This document shows, one piece after another, positions 9,252 to 24,227 of a stretch of 64,000 nucleotides of DNA. The translations under genes and the position numbers were made by a program. The notes under the pieces were generated by a model, which worked only from the letters and a program-made list of their open reading frames with translations, did no database searches and had not been told where the DNA came from. The stretch comes from Candidatus Sulfuritelmatomonas gaucii (GTDB lineage Bacteria; Acidobacteriota; Terriglobia; Terriglobales; Acidobacteriaceae), in assembly GCA_900290245.1 (NCBI GenBank), contig OKRB01000141.1, positions 42,131 to 106,130 on the forward strand, in the 5' to 3' direction. The first letter of the stretch is position 1. Each line of letters opens with the position of its first letter.

Positions 9252-11558
9252 ATGAAAAGAGCGGTTGCCTTATTTGCGATGCTTGCAGGCTGCATGCCGG
9301 GTGTGTGCGCAGCCTCGCCCGCGCCGTTGACCACGCTGCGCGCTATTGCAGCGCTCACCAACGCCCAGGCGAGCCGGCATGTTCCCGTATCGTTCGAGGC
9401 GACCGTCACCTATTTTCGCGGGTATGACGCCGACCTGTTTGTTCAGGAAGCCGACACCGCGATCTATGTGCACACGGCAACAGGGCTCAAGCTGGTTCCA
9501 GGAGATCAGGTTCTGGTTCGCGGAACAACACATGAGAGCTTCCGCCCCTTCGTGGATGGCAAAGAAGTTTTCCGCCTCGGCCACGGCCCCCTCCCCAGAC
9601 CCGAGCGGGCTAGTATCGCGCAAATGGTCCGGGCTGAGACCGATTGCAGGCTGGTCACCGTTCGCGCTTTCATCCGCTCCGCCGACATTGTGCCCGACTC
9701 GCGCTCCTTTGTGCCCGCGATCTACCTGCGCATGATTGTCGACGGGCAACAGGTGGACGCAAACGTCGACAGTAGTGATGAAAACACTCTGAAAGACCTT
9801 CTTGATGCCGAAGTCCAGATCACCGGCGTGGTTTCTGGACATTTCGATAACAAAATGCAGCAGACCGGCATCCTCTTTCACGTTCAGTCGCTGGCAGACG
9901 TAAAGATCCTCGAGCGGCCAGGCTTCGACCCCTGGTCGCTGCCCGTGACGCCCATGGACCGCATGTTCACGGGCTACCGCGTGCGCGACCTCACGCAACG
10001 CATGCGCCTGGAGGGAACCATTACTTACTATCAGCCGGGGGCCGCGCTGGTTTTGCAGGAAGGTTCGAAGAGCCTGTGGATCCAAACCGACGACTACAGG
10101 CCTCTGCGGATCGGTGATCGCGCCACCGCCATCGGATTTCCAGATATAGAGAATGGCTTTCTCACACTCACGCGCAGTGAAGTACGTGACAGTTCTCTAC
10201 CCGCGCCAATCGCTCCATCTTTATTTGCCTGGCGGGATCTCGCGAGCGGCGGTAATCTGTCCGCCAGTCATATCTTTGATCTCGTATCCATCGAAGGTCA
10301 GGTGGTTACCGAGGTGCGACAGGCGACGCAGGATGAGTATGTCCTGGAGGCCGGCGGGCACCTGTTCTCGGCCATCCTTCGTCATCCCGGATCACTGAGC
10401 CGTATTCCCCTCCTGCCCATGAAGCAGGTCCCTTTGGGCTCACGCATCCGCGTTACCGGCATCTGCATGCTGGCCGACGCGAATCCCTTCAATGGAGATG
10501 TGCCATTCAACATCTTGATTCGTAACTTCGACGATATCGCCGTCGTTGCCCGTCCACCTTGGCTGAATGTGCGTCATCTCATGCTTCTCGTCGGTCTGCT
10601 GTTGAGCGTGGTCATTGCAATCGGTATCAGAAGCTGGTTCCTGGAACGCAGAGTTCGACATAGAACAGCGGCGTTGGCATATCTTGAAAGGCGGCGTAGC
10701 CGCATTCTCGAAGCCATCAACGGCTCCCGCCCGCTGAGCGAGATCATCGAACAGATTACCGAAGTGGTTTCTTTCCGGCTGCATGGCGCAGCTTGCTGGT
10801 GCGAGATCGCCGATGGCGCGCGCCTGGGCAAACCGCCCCTGAGGATTACTTCACAGCGCATCATCCAGCACGAGATCCCCGGCCGGTCAGGAGCATCTTT
10901 GGGAACCATCTATGCCGCAATTCATCGCCTGAACAGGCCGCGCCCCGAAGAGTCTGAGGCGCTTTCGCTGGGCACGAATCTTGCCTCACTCGCCATTGAA
11001 ACCTCGCGCCTCTACTCCGACCTTGTCCATCGCTCCGAGTTCGATCTGCTCACCGACGTACCCAATCGCTTTTCACTCGAAAGGAATCTGGAAGCCCTGA
11101 TTCATGATTGCGGGCAGTTCGCAGGAATCTTCGGCCTGATCTTCATCGACCTCGACCGGTTCAAGCAGGTCAACGATCAATTTGGACACCAGGTTGGCGA
11201 CCTGTACCTGCAGCAAGCCGCGCTGCACATGAAACGGCAGCTGCGTCCTGCCGATACCCTGGCGCGGCTGGGCGGCGATGAGTTCGCGGTCGTGGTTCCC
11301 GCCGTGCGCAATCGTGATGATGTTGAGGAGATTGCCCTGCGGCTCGAACGCTCCTTCGACGAGCCGTTCTCGATCGAAGGCCGCGAGTTGCATGGCTCAG
11401 CCAGCGTGGGCATCGCGCTCTATCCTGATGACGCCGGCACTGCAGATGAGCTGCTGAGCAGGGCCGATGCTGCCATGTACGCAGTCAAGCAATCCCGGCA
11501 CCGCGGCGGGCAAATGCCTGCAGAGGACTCCGCCCAGGATCTCGCGCACTGCGCATAA
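9252..11558 (+). CDS. Membrane diguanylate cyclase with periplasmic OB-like sensor, copy 2
   Basis: 768 residues from ATG 9252; a GTG at 9237 in the same frame is less likely because the signal peptide begins at MKRAVALFAML. It is co-linear with copy 1 along its whole length: the same three OB-like repeats, helix (about 443-459), linker and GGDEF domain. RPAD-N5-GGDEF is intact (about residue 673), so both catalysis and feedback inhibition are expected. Unlike copy 1, its signal contains LAGC, a possible lipobox, before a normal VCA-AS cleavage site. Only about 160 nt separate it from copy 1, which suggests a tandem duplication and shared transcription. A shared GC-rich hairpin lies just after the stop. 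Confidence 0.87.
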   Translation: MKRAVALFAMLAGCMPGVCAASPAPLTTLRAIAALTNAQASRHVPVSFEATVTYFRGYDADLFVQEADTAIYVHTATGLKLVPGDQVLVRGTTHESFRPFVDGKEVFRLGHGPLPRPERASIAQMVRAETDCRLVTVRAFIRSADIVPDSRSFVPAIYLRMIVDGQQVDANVDSSDENTLKDLLDAEVQITGVVSGHFDNKMQQTGILFHVQSLADVKILERPGFDPWSLPVTPMDRMFTGYRVRDLTQRMRLEGTITYYQPGAALVLQEGSKSLWIQTDDYRPLRIGDRATAIGFPDIENGFLTLTRSEVRDSSLPAPIAPSLFAWRDLASGGNLSASHIFDLVSIEGQVVTEVRQATQDEYVLEAGGHLFSAILRHPGSLSRIPLLPMKQVPLGSRIRVTGICMLADANPFNGDVPFNILIRNFDDIAVVARPPWLNVRHLMLLVGLLLSVVIAIGIRSWFLERRVRHRTAALAYLERRRSRILEAINGSRPLSEIIEQITEVVSFRLHGAACWCEIADGARLGKPPLRITSQRIIQHEIPGRSGASLGTIYAAIHRLNRPRPEESEALSLGTNLASLAIETSRLYSDLVHRSEFDLLTDVPNRFSLERNLEALIHDCGQFAGIFGLIFIDLDRFKQVNDQFGHQVGDLYLQQAALHMKRQLRPADTLARLGGDEFAVVVPAVRNRDDVEEIALRLERSFDEPFSIEGRELHGSASVGIALYPDDAGTADELLSRADAAMYAVKQSRHRGGQMPAEDSAQDLAHCA

Positions 11559-11562
11559 GAAA

Positions 11563-11586
11563 AAGGCCCGGCTTGCGCCGGGCCTT
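11563..11586 (-). terminator. Intrinsic terminator of rpoC (usable in both directions)
   Basis: A perfect 8-bp stem (GGCCCGGC / GCCGGGCC, 11565-11572 and 11577-11584) with a 4-nt loop, extended by AA/TT. Read on the minus strand it is followed by TTTTTCTT, a good U-tract for rpoC. On the plus strand it sits 4 nt beyond the diguanylate cyclase stop. Confidence 0.8.
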
Positions 11587-11614
11587 GTCTGATCACTACC
11601 ACTGACCACTTTTC

Positions 11615-15708
<4,094 letters not shown>

Positions 15709-15801
15709 TCAAGCCCGCCGCGGTGTGTCCCGGGATTCTCTTTAGGGGTCCTTCCTTCCCGGGTAGCGGCGTTTACCGCTTTCAAGAAGAACCCTGAAAA
15801 C

Positions 15802-15944
15802 CAGCTATTAGCTTTCAGTCTTCAGCTCTCAGCTACATCCGTGCCTGAGCCGCTGTTACAACTTCCAGCTAACAACAAATTCCACTTTGCTCCGACTGTC
15901 AGTTCAACCTCAATCGAGCGGAAGACTGACAGCTGATAGCTGCT
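15802..15944. repeat. AGCTCTCAGCT-type repeats in the rpoB-rpoC gap
   Basis: Two runs (15802-15834 and 15921-15944) of AGCTATTAGCTTTCAGTC / AGCTCTCAGCT and GACAGCTGATAGCTGC flank an AT-richer stretch. The second run touches the rpoB stop codon. They match the repeat family at 3519 and 21713. Confidence 0.5.
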
Positions 15945-15945
15945 T

Positions 15946-20427
<4,482 letters not shown>

Positions 20428-21198
20428 GATCACTCCTGAGTCTCGTAGCTCCGGCGCTTCGCCCTTTCCATCGGGCCGCGCCGGGCCGGCGCCTGAGTCT
20501 CATTGGCGTCGGCAATGAACCGAAAGAAATCGAAGATACGGACAAGCGAAACCGAGATTCGGTCCCGCTCCTGTTACTGCCGGCAGTCCGGAACATTCAT
20601 CCCGCAGTGCCGGAAAGAACCCAGGTCAGGCGGGTTCTGTGAGAGCCGCGTCAAAAACGCGTGGTGGATATTGCCGTTGATCGGGCACCTGCGCTAGACT
20701 GCGCACAACTGAGCGAAGCAGGTCCATCGGAAAGACCTTGATATCGAGGGCGAATCCGCAAAAGCAGGTGGTGTGCGCTCATTCAATTAGATGAACAAAT
20801 GCCTTGTTTGACGCACCCGGAAGACACGAAAAGCTCGTAAGGACGCAATGCCTCACGAGCGCGGCTTATCGCCTGTGCTCCCTTCCGAATTTTCTTCCCA
20901 TTGCCCTCGCCGATCGCAAATCCCGCTTCTGCCGCGAAATGCCAGTTACCCGACCTTCATCAACGGTTGCCTTGCCTGACCCCAGGGACAAACCGTTGAC
21001 CCAAAGAACTTTAACAACTCTCGACGCTCTCTCCAAAGAACTTCAAGCTGCCTTTGGACTCAGACGTTCGCGTGAACGCCACGCTTTGCCTTTCGCGCCG
21101 TCCTGCGTTTCCGCTCAGCATGATCGCCGATCGGAGCCGCTGGAACGCGCACTTTATATCGTAGCGCGTCCCGGCGTCCCATGCAAGTCTCGTGCCAT
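20428..21198. other. Long rplL-rpoB intergenic leader (771 nt), no gene seen
   Basis: No open frame here resembles a protein. In the rpoB direction the region contains a CAACGGTT / AACCGTTG stem with a 22-nt loop (20961-20968 and 20991-20998) and a direct repeat of AAGTTCTTTGG (near 21000 and 21036). It is unusually long for this operon and could hold an attenuator or an extra rpoB promoter. I cannot assign either. Confidence 0.4.
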
Positions 21199-21576
21199 TT
21201 ACTTGATCTCGACGGTCGCGACCCCTTCGAACTTCTTCCGAATGGCCTCGGCCTCATCCTTGGTGGCGTTTTCCTTGATCGGCTTGGGAGCCCCATCCAC
21301 CAGGTCCTTGGCTTCCTTAAGACCCAGCGACGTCACTTCCCGTACCGCCTTGATGGTATTGATCTTATTGGCTCCAGCATCCTTCAGAATGACCTGGAAC
21401 TCGGTCTTCTCTTCCACCACCGGAGCCGCCGCGCCGGCTGCGCCGCCTGCCACCGCTACGGGCGCCGCGGCTGCCGCCGAAACACCCAACCTCTCTTCCA
21501 GCTTCTTGACCAGGGCCGCAGCTTCCAGCAGGCTCAGGCTCACAATCTGTTCTTCCAACTGCGCTATGTCCGCCAT
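21199..21576 (-). CDS. rplL: Large ribosomal subunit protein bL12 (L7/L12)
   Basis: 125 residues. Forms the flexible L7/L12 stalk that recruits translation GTPases. Start ATG 21576 ([20 protein letters not shown]) with GGAG 6-7 nt upstream. The N-terminal dimerisation domain is followed by an Ala/Val/Gly hinge ([20 protein letters not shown]). The C-terminal domain is complete, with [17 protein letters not shown] and the factor-binding [18 protein letters not shown]. It follows rplJ on the same strand after about 208 nt of repeat-bearing DNA, a longer gap than usual. Confidence 0.97.
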   Translation of the reverse strand: MADIAQLEEQIVSLSLLEAAALVKKLEERLGVSAAAAAPVAVAGGAAGAAAPVVEEKTEFQVILKDAGANKINTIKAVREVTSLGLKEAKDLVDGAPKPIKENATKDEAEAIRKKFEGVATVEIK

Positions 21577-21712
21577 GTTTTTCTCCAATCAAAATCGTTT
21601 GAATTTGGTGGCCGAGCCACAATGCCCGTCCAGGAGGCTGCCCTACGCAGTGGAAAGTTTCCGATGCGCCAGACCCGCGCCCTTTCCTCTAACCTGCAGC
21701 CAAAACCTTTAA

Positions 21713-21778
21713 AAGCAGCTTTCAGTTCTCAGCTTCCAAGCCTTTGCTGAAGGCTGAGAGCTGATGGCTGAAAGCTCG
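21713..21778. repeat. Repeat cluster between rplJ and rplL
   Basis: CAGCTTTCAGTTCTCAGCTT and GCTGAAGGCTGAGAGCTGAT face each other and can form an imperfect hairpin just behind the rplJ stop. They belong to the same family as the runs at 3519 and 15802. Confidence 0.5.
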
Positions 21779-21784
21779 CGGCCA

Positions 21785-22321
21785 TCAGGCCGCTGCAAAC
21801 TTATCCTTCTCCACACCCTGGTTCAACACGACCGCCAAGTCACGGCCCGTGGCATTGATTACCGTAGCCAGCCGCTGCGCCGGAGCATTGATGAGGAAGA
21901 GCAGCTTCGAGAAGATCTCATCCTTGCCCGGCATCGTCGCCAGCGACTTCACGTCGTCGACGGAAAGCAGCTTGCCATCCACGATGCCCAGCTTGAAATG
22001 GAACTCCGCCGCGTTCTCTCCGGCCCACTTGGCGAAGACCTTGGCCAGCGCCACGGGATCGCCCGCCGTGAACGCGACCGAATTTACGCCCTTGAGGCCC
22101 TTCAGCGCCGCTTCAACCTGCGTTCCTGAGCCCGAGATCGCAGCCAGCTTGTTCTTGACCACGCGGTACTTGCCGCCCGCCTCGCGAATCACCTTGCGCA
22201 GCTCATAGTCCTTCGCCACGGTCAGCTTGCTGAAGGTACCCACAATCGCGGTGGTCGACGAAGCCAGCTCAGCTGCCAGCCCCTTCACCTTCTCTGTCTT
22301 CTTCGCCTTCGAAATTGCCAT
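21785..22321 (-). CDS. rplJ: Large ribosomal subunit protein uL10
   Basis: 178 residues. Base of the L7/L12 stalk. Start ATG 22321 ([20 protein letters not shown]) with GGAGCGAAGG upstream; the frame is open further but not conserved there. Typical L10 segments are present: [32 protein letters not shown] in the N-terminal domain, [18 protein letters not shown], and a C-terminal helix ([15 protein letters not shown]) that binds L7/L12 dimers. It lies 88 nt downstream of rplA and should be co-transcribed with it and rplL. Confidence 0.97.
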   Translation of the reverse strand: MAISKAKKTEKVKGLAAELASSTTAIVGTFSKLTVAKDYELRKVIREAGGKYRVVKNKLAAISGSGTQVEAALKGLKGVNSVAFTAGDPVALAKVFAKWAGENAAEFHFKLGIVDGKLLSVDDVKSLATMPGKDEIFSKLLFLINAPAQRLATVINATGRDLAVVLNQGVEKDKFAAA

Positions 22322-22377
22322 TGCCTTCGCTCCGCTTCGCCAGGGATCAGTGCACAATGATCCGCGCCGTGCCTTCC

Positions 22378-22409
22378 AGTCCCTGTTCCCTAGTCCCTAT
22401 TCCCTGCCC
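22378..22409. repeat. GTTCCCT-type repeat behind rplA
   Basis: TCCCTGTTCCCTAGTCCCTATTCCCTGCCC lies directly against the rplA stop, inside the short rplA-rplJ gap where the L10 leader would otherwise be expected. Confidence 0.55.
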
Positions 22410-23117
22410 TTACTTCTTTCCCGCAGCATCCGCAACCTGCGAATCCAGCGGCACGCCCGGGCCCATTGTCGAGCTCAGCGTGGTGCTCCTGATGTACTTG
22501 CCCTTCGCCGCTGCGGGCTTGGCGCGCACGATCGACGTAATCACCGTCGTCGCATTGTCGATCAGCTTTTGCGGGTCAAAACTCAGCTTGCCCACCGGCA
22601 CGTGCACCAGGCTCGTCTTATCGGCGCGGAACTCCACCTTGCCGGCCTTGATCTCTTTCACCGCCGCGGCCACGTCCATGGTCACGGTCCCGGTCTTGGG
22701 ATTGGGCATCAGACCTTTCGGGCCGAGCACCTTGCCCAGCCGTCCCACCACCTTCATCATGTCCGGAGTGGCGATCAACGCATCGAAGGCGGTCCAGTTT
22801 TCTTTCTGGATCTTCTCCACCATCTCCTCGCCGCCCACAAAATCCGCGCCCGCCGCCTGAGCTTCCTTCTGCCGGTCGCCGGTCGCAATCACGGCCACCG
22901 TCTTGGTCTTGCCCAGCCCGTGCGGCAGCACCACTGTTCCGCGCACCATCTGGTCGGCGTGGCGTGTATCCACACCCAAACGCATCGTCAGGTCGACGGT
23001 CTCGTCGAACTTTGCGTACTTTACTTGCTTCAGGAGACTCACTGCTTCAGGCAGCGGATACGCCGGCTTGTTGACAGCGGCGCGCGCCTTCGCAATATTC
23101 TTACCCGCGTGGGCCAT
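22410..23117 (-). CDS. rplA: Large ribosomal subunit protein uL1
   Basis: 235 residues from ATG 23117 ([16 protein letters not shown]), with GGGA about 4 nt upstream. L1 signatures are complete: [26 protein letters not shown]-type [31 protein letters not shown] and a C-terminal [17 protein letters not shown]. The open frame continues to 23486, but that part translates repeat DNA and is not protein. rplK, which normally precedes rplA, is not found upstream; a REP/RAYT patch and uvrD are there instead. Confidence 0.96.
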   Translation of the reverse strand: MAHAGKNIAKARAAVNKPAYPLPEAVSLLKQVKYAKFDETVDLTMRLGVDTRHADQMVRGTVVLPHGLGKTKTVAVIATGDRQKEAQAAGADFVGGEEMVEKIQKENWTAFDALIATPDMMKVVGRLGKVLGPKGLMPNPKTGTVTMDVAAAVKEIKAGKVEFRADKTSLVHVPVGKLSFDPQKLIDNATTVITSIVRAKPAAAKGKYIRSTTLSSTMGPGVPLDSQVADAAGKK

Positions 23118-23373
23118 GCTTCCCTCGTCTCCCACCGCTTTTGCCAGCCCGCTCTCGCGGAATCCATTCACCGGGCGGGGCACTCGTCCAAAACGTTGCC
23201 CGTCCGGCAAGGACCAAAAGCCGTGGTGCAATTGACAGGCACAGGGATACCCCTGCGCACATTGATTGATGATAGCGAATTGGTCCCCGGATTGCAAACC
23301 GAGAGACCGTTTCTGGCAAGCCCCTCGAAGATGCCCGGCCCCGCGCCGAAAGCGCCGTGTTGATGCCGAGGCT

Positions 23374-23419
23374 CGCGCCGTAGCCGCAACGGTCGTTAGC
23401 CCCGCGCCTCGGCGTGGGG
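23374..23419. repeat. Long REP-like element, left copy
   Basis: GCGCCGTAGCCGCAACGGTC-G-TTAGCCCCGCGCCTCGGCG-TGGGG (broken here for length). It recurs in inverted orientation at 24060-24104 with few mismatches, so the two copies flank the RAYT gene. A shorter copy lies at 23570-23598. Confidence 0.65.
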
Positions 23420-23441
23420 TGCTGAATGCCTTAGCGATCGC

Positions 23442-23462
23442 GAGTCCGGTAGGGACGACAGA
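23442..23462 (+). repeat. GTCCCGTAGGGACG-type REP element
   Basis: GAGTCCGGTAGGGACGACAG. Related copies are an inverted one at 23511-23535 (CCGCCGTCCCTACGGGACTA) and a direct one at 23670-23690 (AGTCCCGTAGGGACGGCGTA), the last ending 2 nt before the RAYT start codon. Confidence 0.6.
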
Positions 23463-23510
23463 AAAAATATCGAATGGAATGCGCATTTTGTCATCGGCCG
23501 ATGCGGATTT

Positions 23511-23535
23511 CCGCCGTCCCTACGGGACTAAAACA
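23511..23535 (-). repeat. GTCCCGTAGGGACG-type REP element, inverted copy
   Basis: Contains CCGTCCCTACGGGACT, the reverse complement of the copy before the RAYT gene. The centre (GTCCCTACGGGAC) is itself nearly palindromic. Confidence 0.6.
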
Positions 23536-23569
23536 CAAACTACGGCCATGCGTCCCCATGCTCAAGCAA

Positions 23570-23598
23570 GGGGCTAACAACCCTTGCGCCTACGGCGC
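23570..23598 (+). repeat. REP-like element, middle partial copy
   Basis: GGGGCTAACAACCCTTGCGC followed by CTACGGCGC matches the inner part of the 24060-24104 element in the same orientation. Confidence 0.6.
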
Positions 23599-23669
23599 TT
23601 CCCCTGTGCTCAGTAACTACGATTGCTTGCGCCTCCGGCGTGGGGAAGGCCAGACCAATCTAGAATTGG

Positions 23670-23690
23670 AGTCCCGTAGGGACGGCGTAA
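23670..23690 (+). repeat. GTCCCGTAGGGACG-type REP element at the RAYT start
   Basis: GAGTCCCGTAGGGACGGCGTA directly precedes the RAYT ATG, in the place where the ribosome binding site would be. Confidence 0.6.
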
Positions 23691-23692
23691 CC

Positions 23693-24193
23693 ATGGCTCA
23701 CACGTACGCGAGCAATTTCATTCACTGCATCTTCAGCACCAAAGAACGCAAGCCTCTGATTGCGGCGAACCGCAAAACGGACCTGTATGCATATATCGGC
23801 GGCATCGCGCGGAACGAAGGCTTCTCCCTCGTCGCTGCCGGCGGAACGGTCGACCACGTTCACCTTTTATTTATCCTGCCGCCGACGCAATCCCTCGCCA
23901 CGACCGTGCAGAAGCTTAAAGGCAGTTCTTCTCATTGGATGGGAAAGGGCTTCTCCTGGCAGGAAGGCTACGGCGCATTCAGTGTGAGTCCGTCGCAGGT
24001 TGCCGTGGTAAAGGCGTACATCCAGGACCAGGAGCAGCACCACCGCAAGCACAGCTATCCCCCACGCCGAGGCGCGGGGCTAACAACCGTTGCGCCTACG
24101 GCGCGCGGCATGCCGCGCAGTCCTCAGAACATACTTCGACGCGCAAAAACGCAGCGCGTAGCGTCTCCTGCAGCAGAGCCTGACAAACGATAA
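23693..24193 (+). CDS. REP-associated tyrosine transposase (RAYT, Y1/IS200-like)
   Basis: 166 residues from ATG 23693 (MAHTYASNFIHCIFSTKERKPLI). Single-strand DNA nuclease of the HUH class. The HUH metal motif is intact (VDHVHLLFIL), as are the conserved KGSSSHWM, FSWQEGYGAFSVS and the helix with the likely catalytic tyrosine (VKAYIQDQEQHHRK). The usual C-terminal tail after HHRK is absent. Instead the frame runs through a REP element (24060-24104) and ends in a basic, unconserved stretch. So the core may be active, but the end looks replaced by repeat DNA. The surrounding REP copies are its expected substrates (known for RAYTs). Confidence 0.85.
   Translation: MAHTYASNFIHCIFSTKERKPLIAANRKTDLYAYIGGIARNEGFSLVAAGGTVDHVHLLFILPPTQSLATTVQKLKGSSSHWMGKGFSWQEGYGAFSVSPSQVAVVKAYIQDQEQHHRKHSYPPRRGAGLTTVAPTARGMPRSPQNILRRAKTQRVASPAAEPDKR
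24060..24104 (+). repeat. Long REP-like element, right copy (inside the RAYT 3' end)
   Basis: CCCCACGCCGAGGCGCGGGG is a near-perfect hairpin by itself, followed by CTAACAACCGTTGCGCCTAC-GGCGC. It is the inverted partner of 23374-23419 and codes for the odd tail of the transposase. Confidence 0.65.
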
Positions 24194-24227
24194 ACTAGAG
24201 TCAGGACCCTGTCCCAGGACTCACGCA

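Larger units (their letters stand above)
23118..23692. other. REP-rich intergenic region between rplA and the RAYT gene
   Basis: No gene is supported here. The stretch carries three classes of short palindromic repeat (listed separately) and is the 5' flank of rplA. A promoter for rplA must lie here, but none stands out. Confidence 0.5.

Noticed and set aside
20804..21712. 302-codon plus-strand frame across the rpoB leader and rplL
   Set aside because: It runs antisense to rplL and shows no protein-like features outside it.
23118..23486. Open extension of rplA upstream of ATG 23117
   Set aside because: It translates REP and junction DNA. uL1 proteins begin at the chosen ATG.
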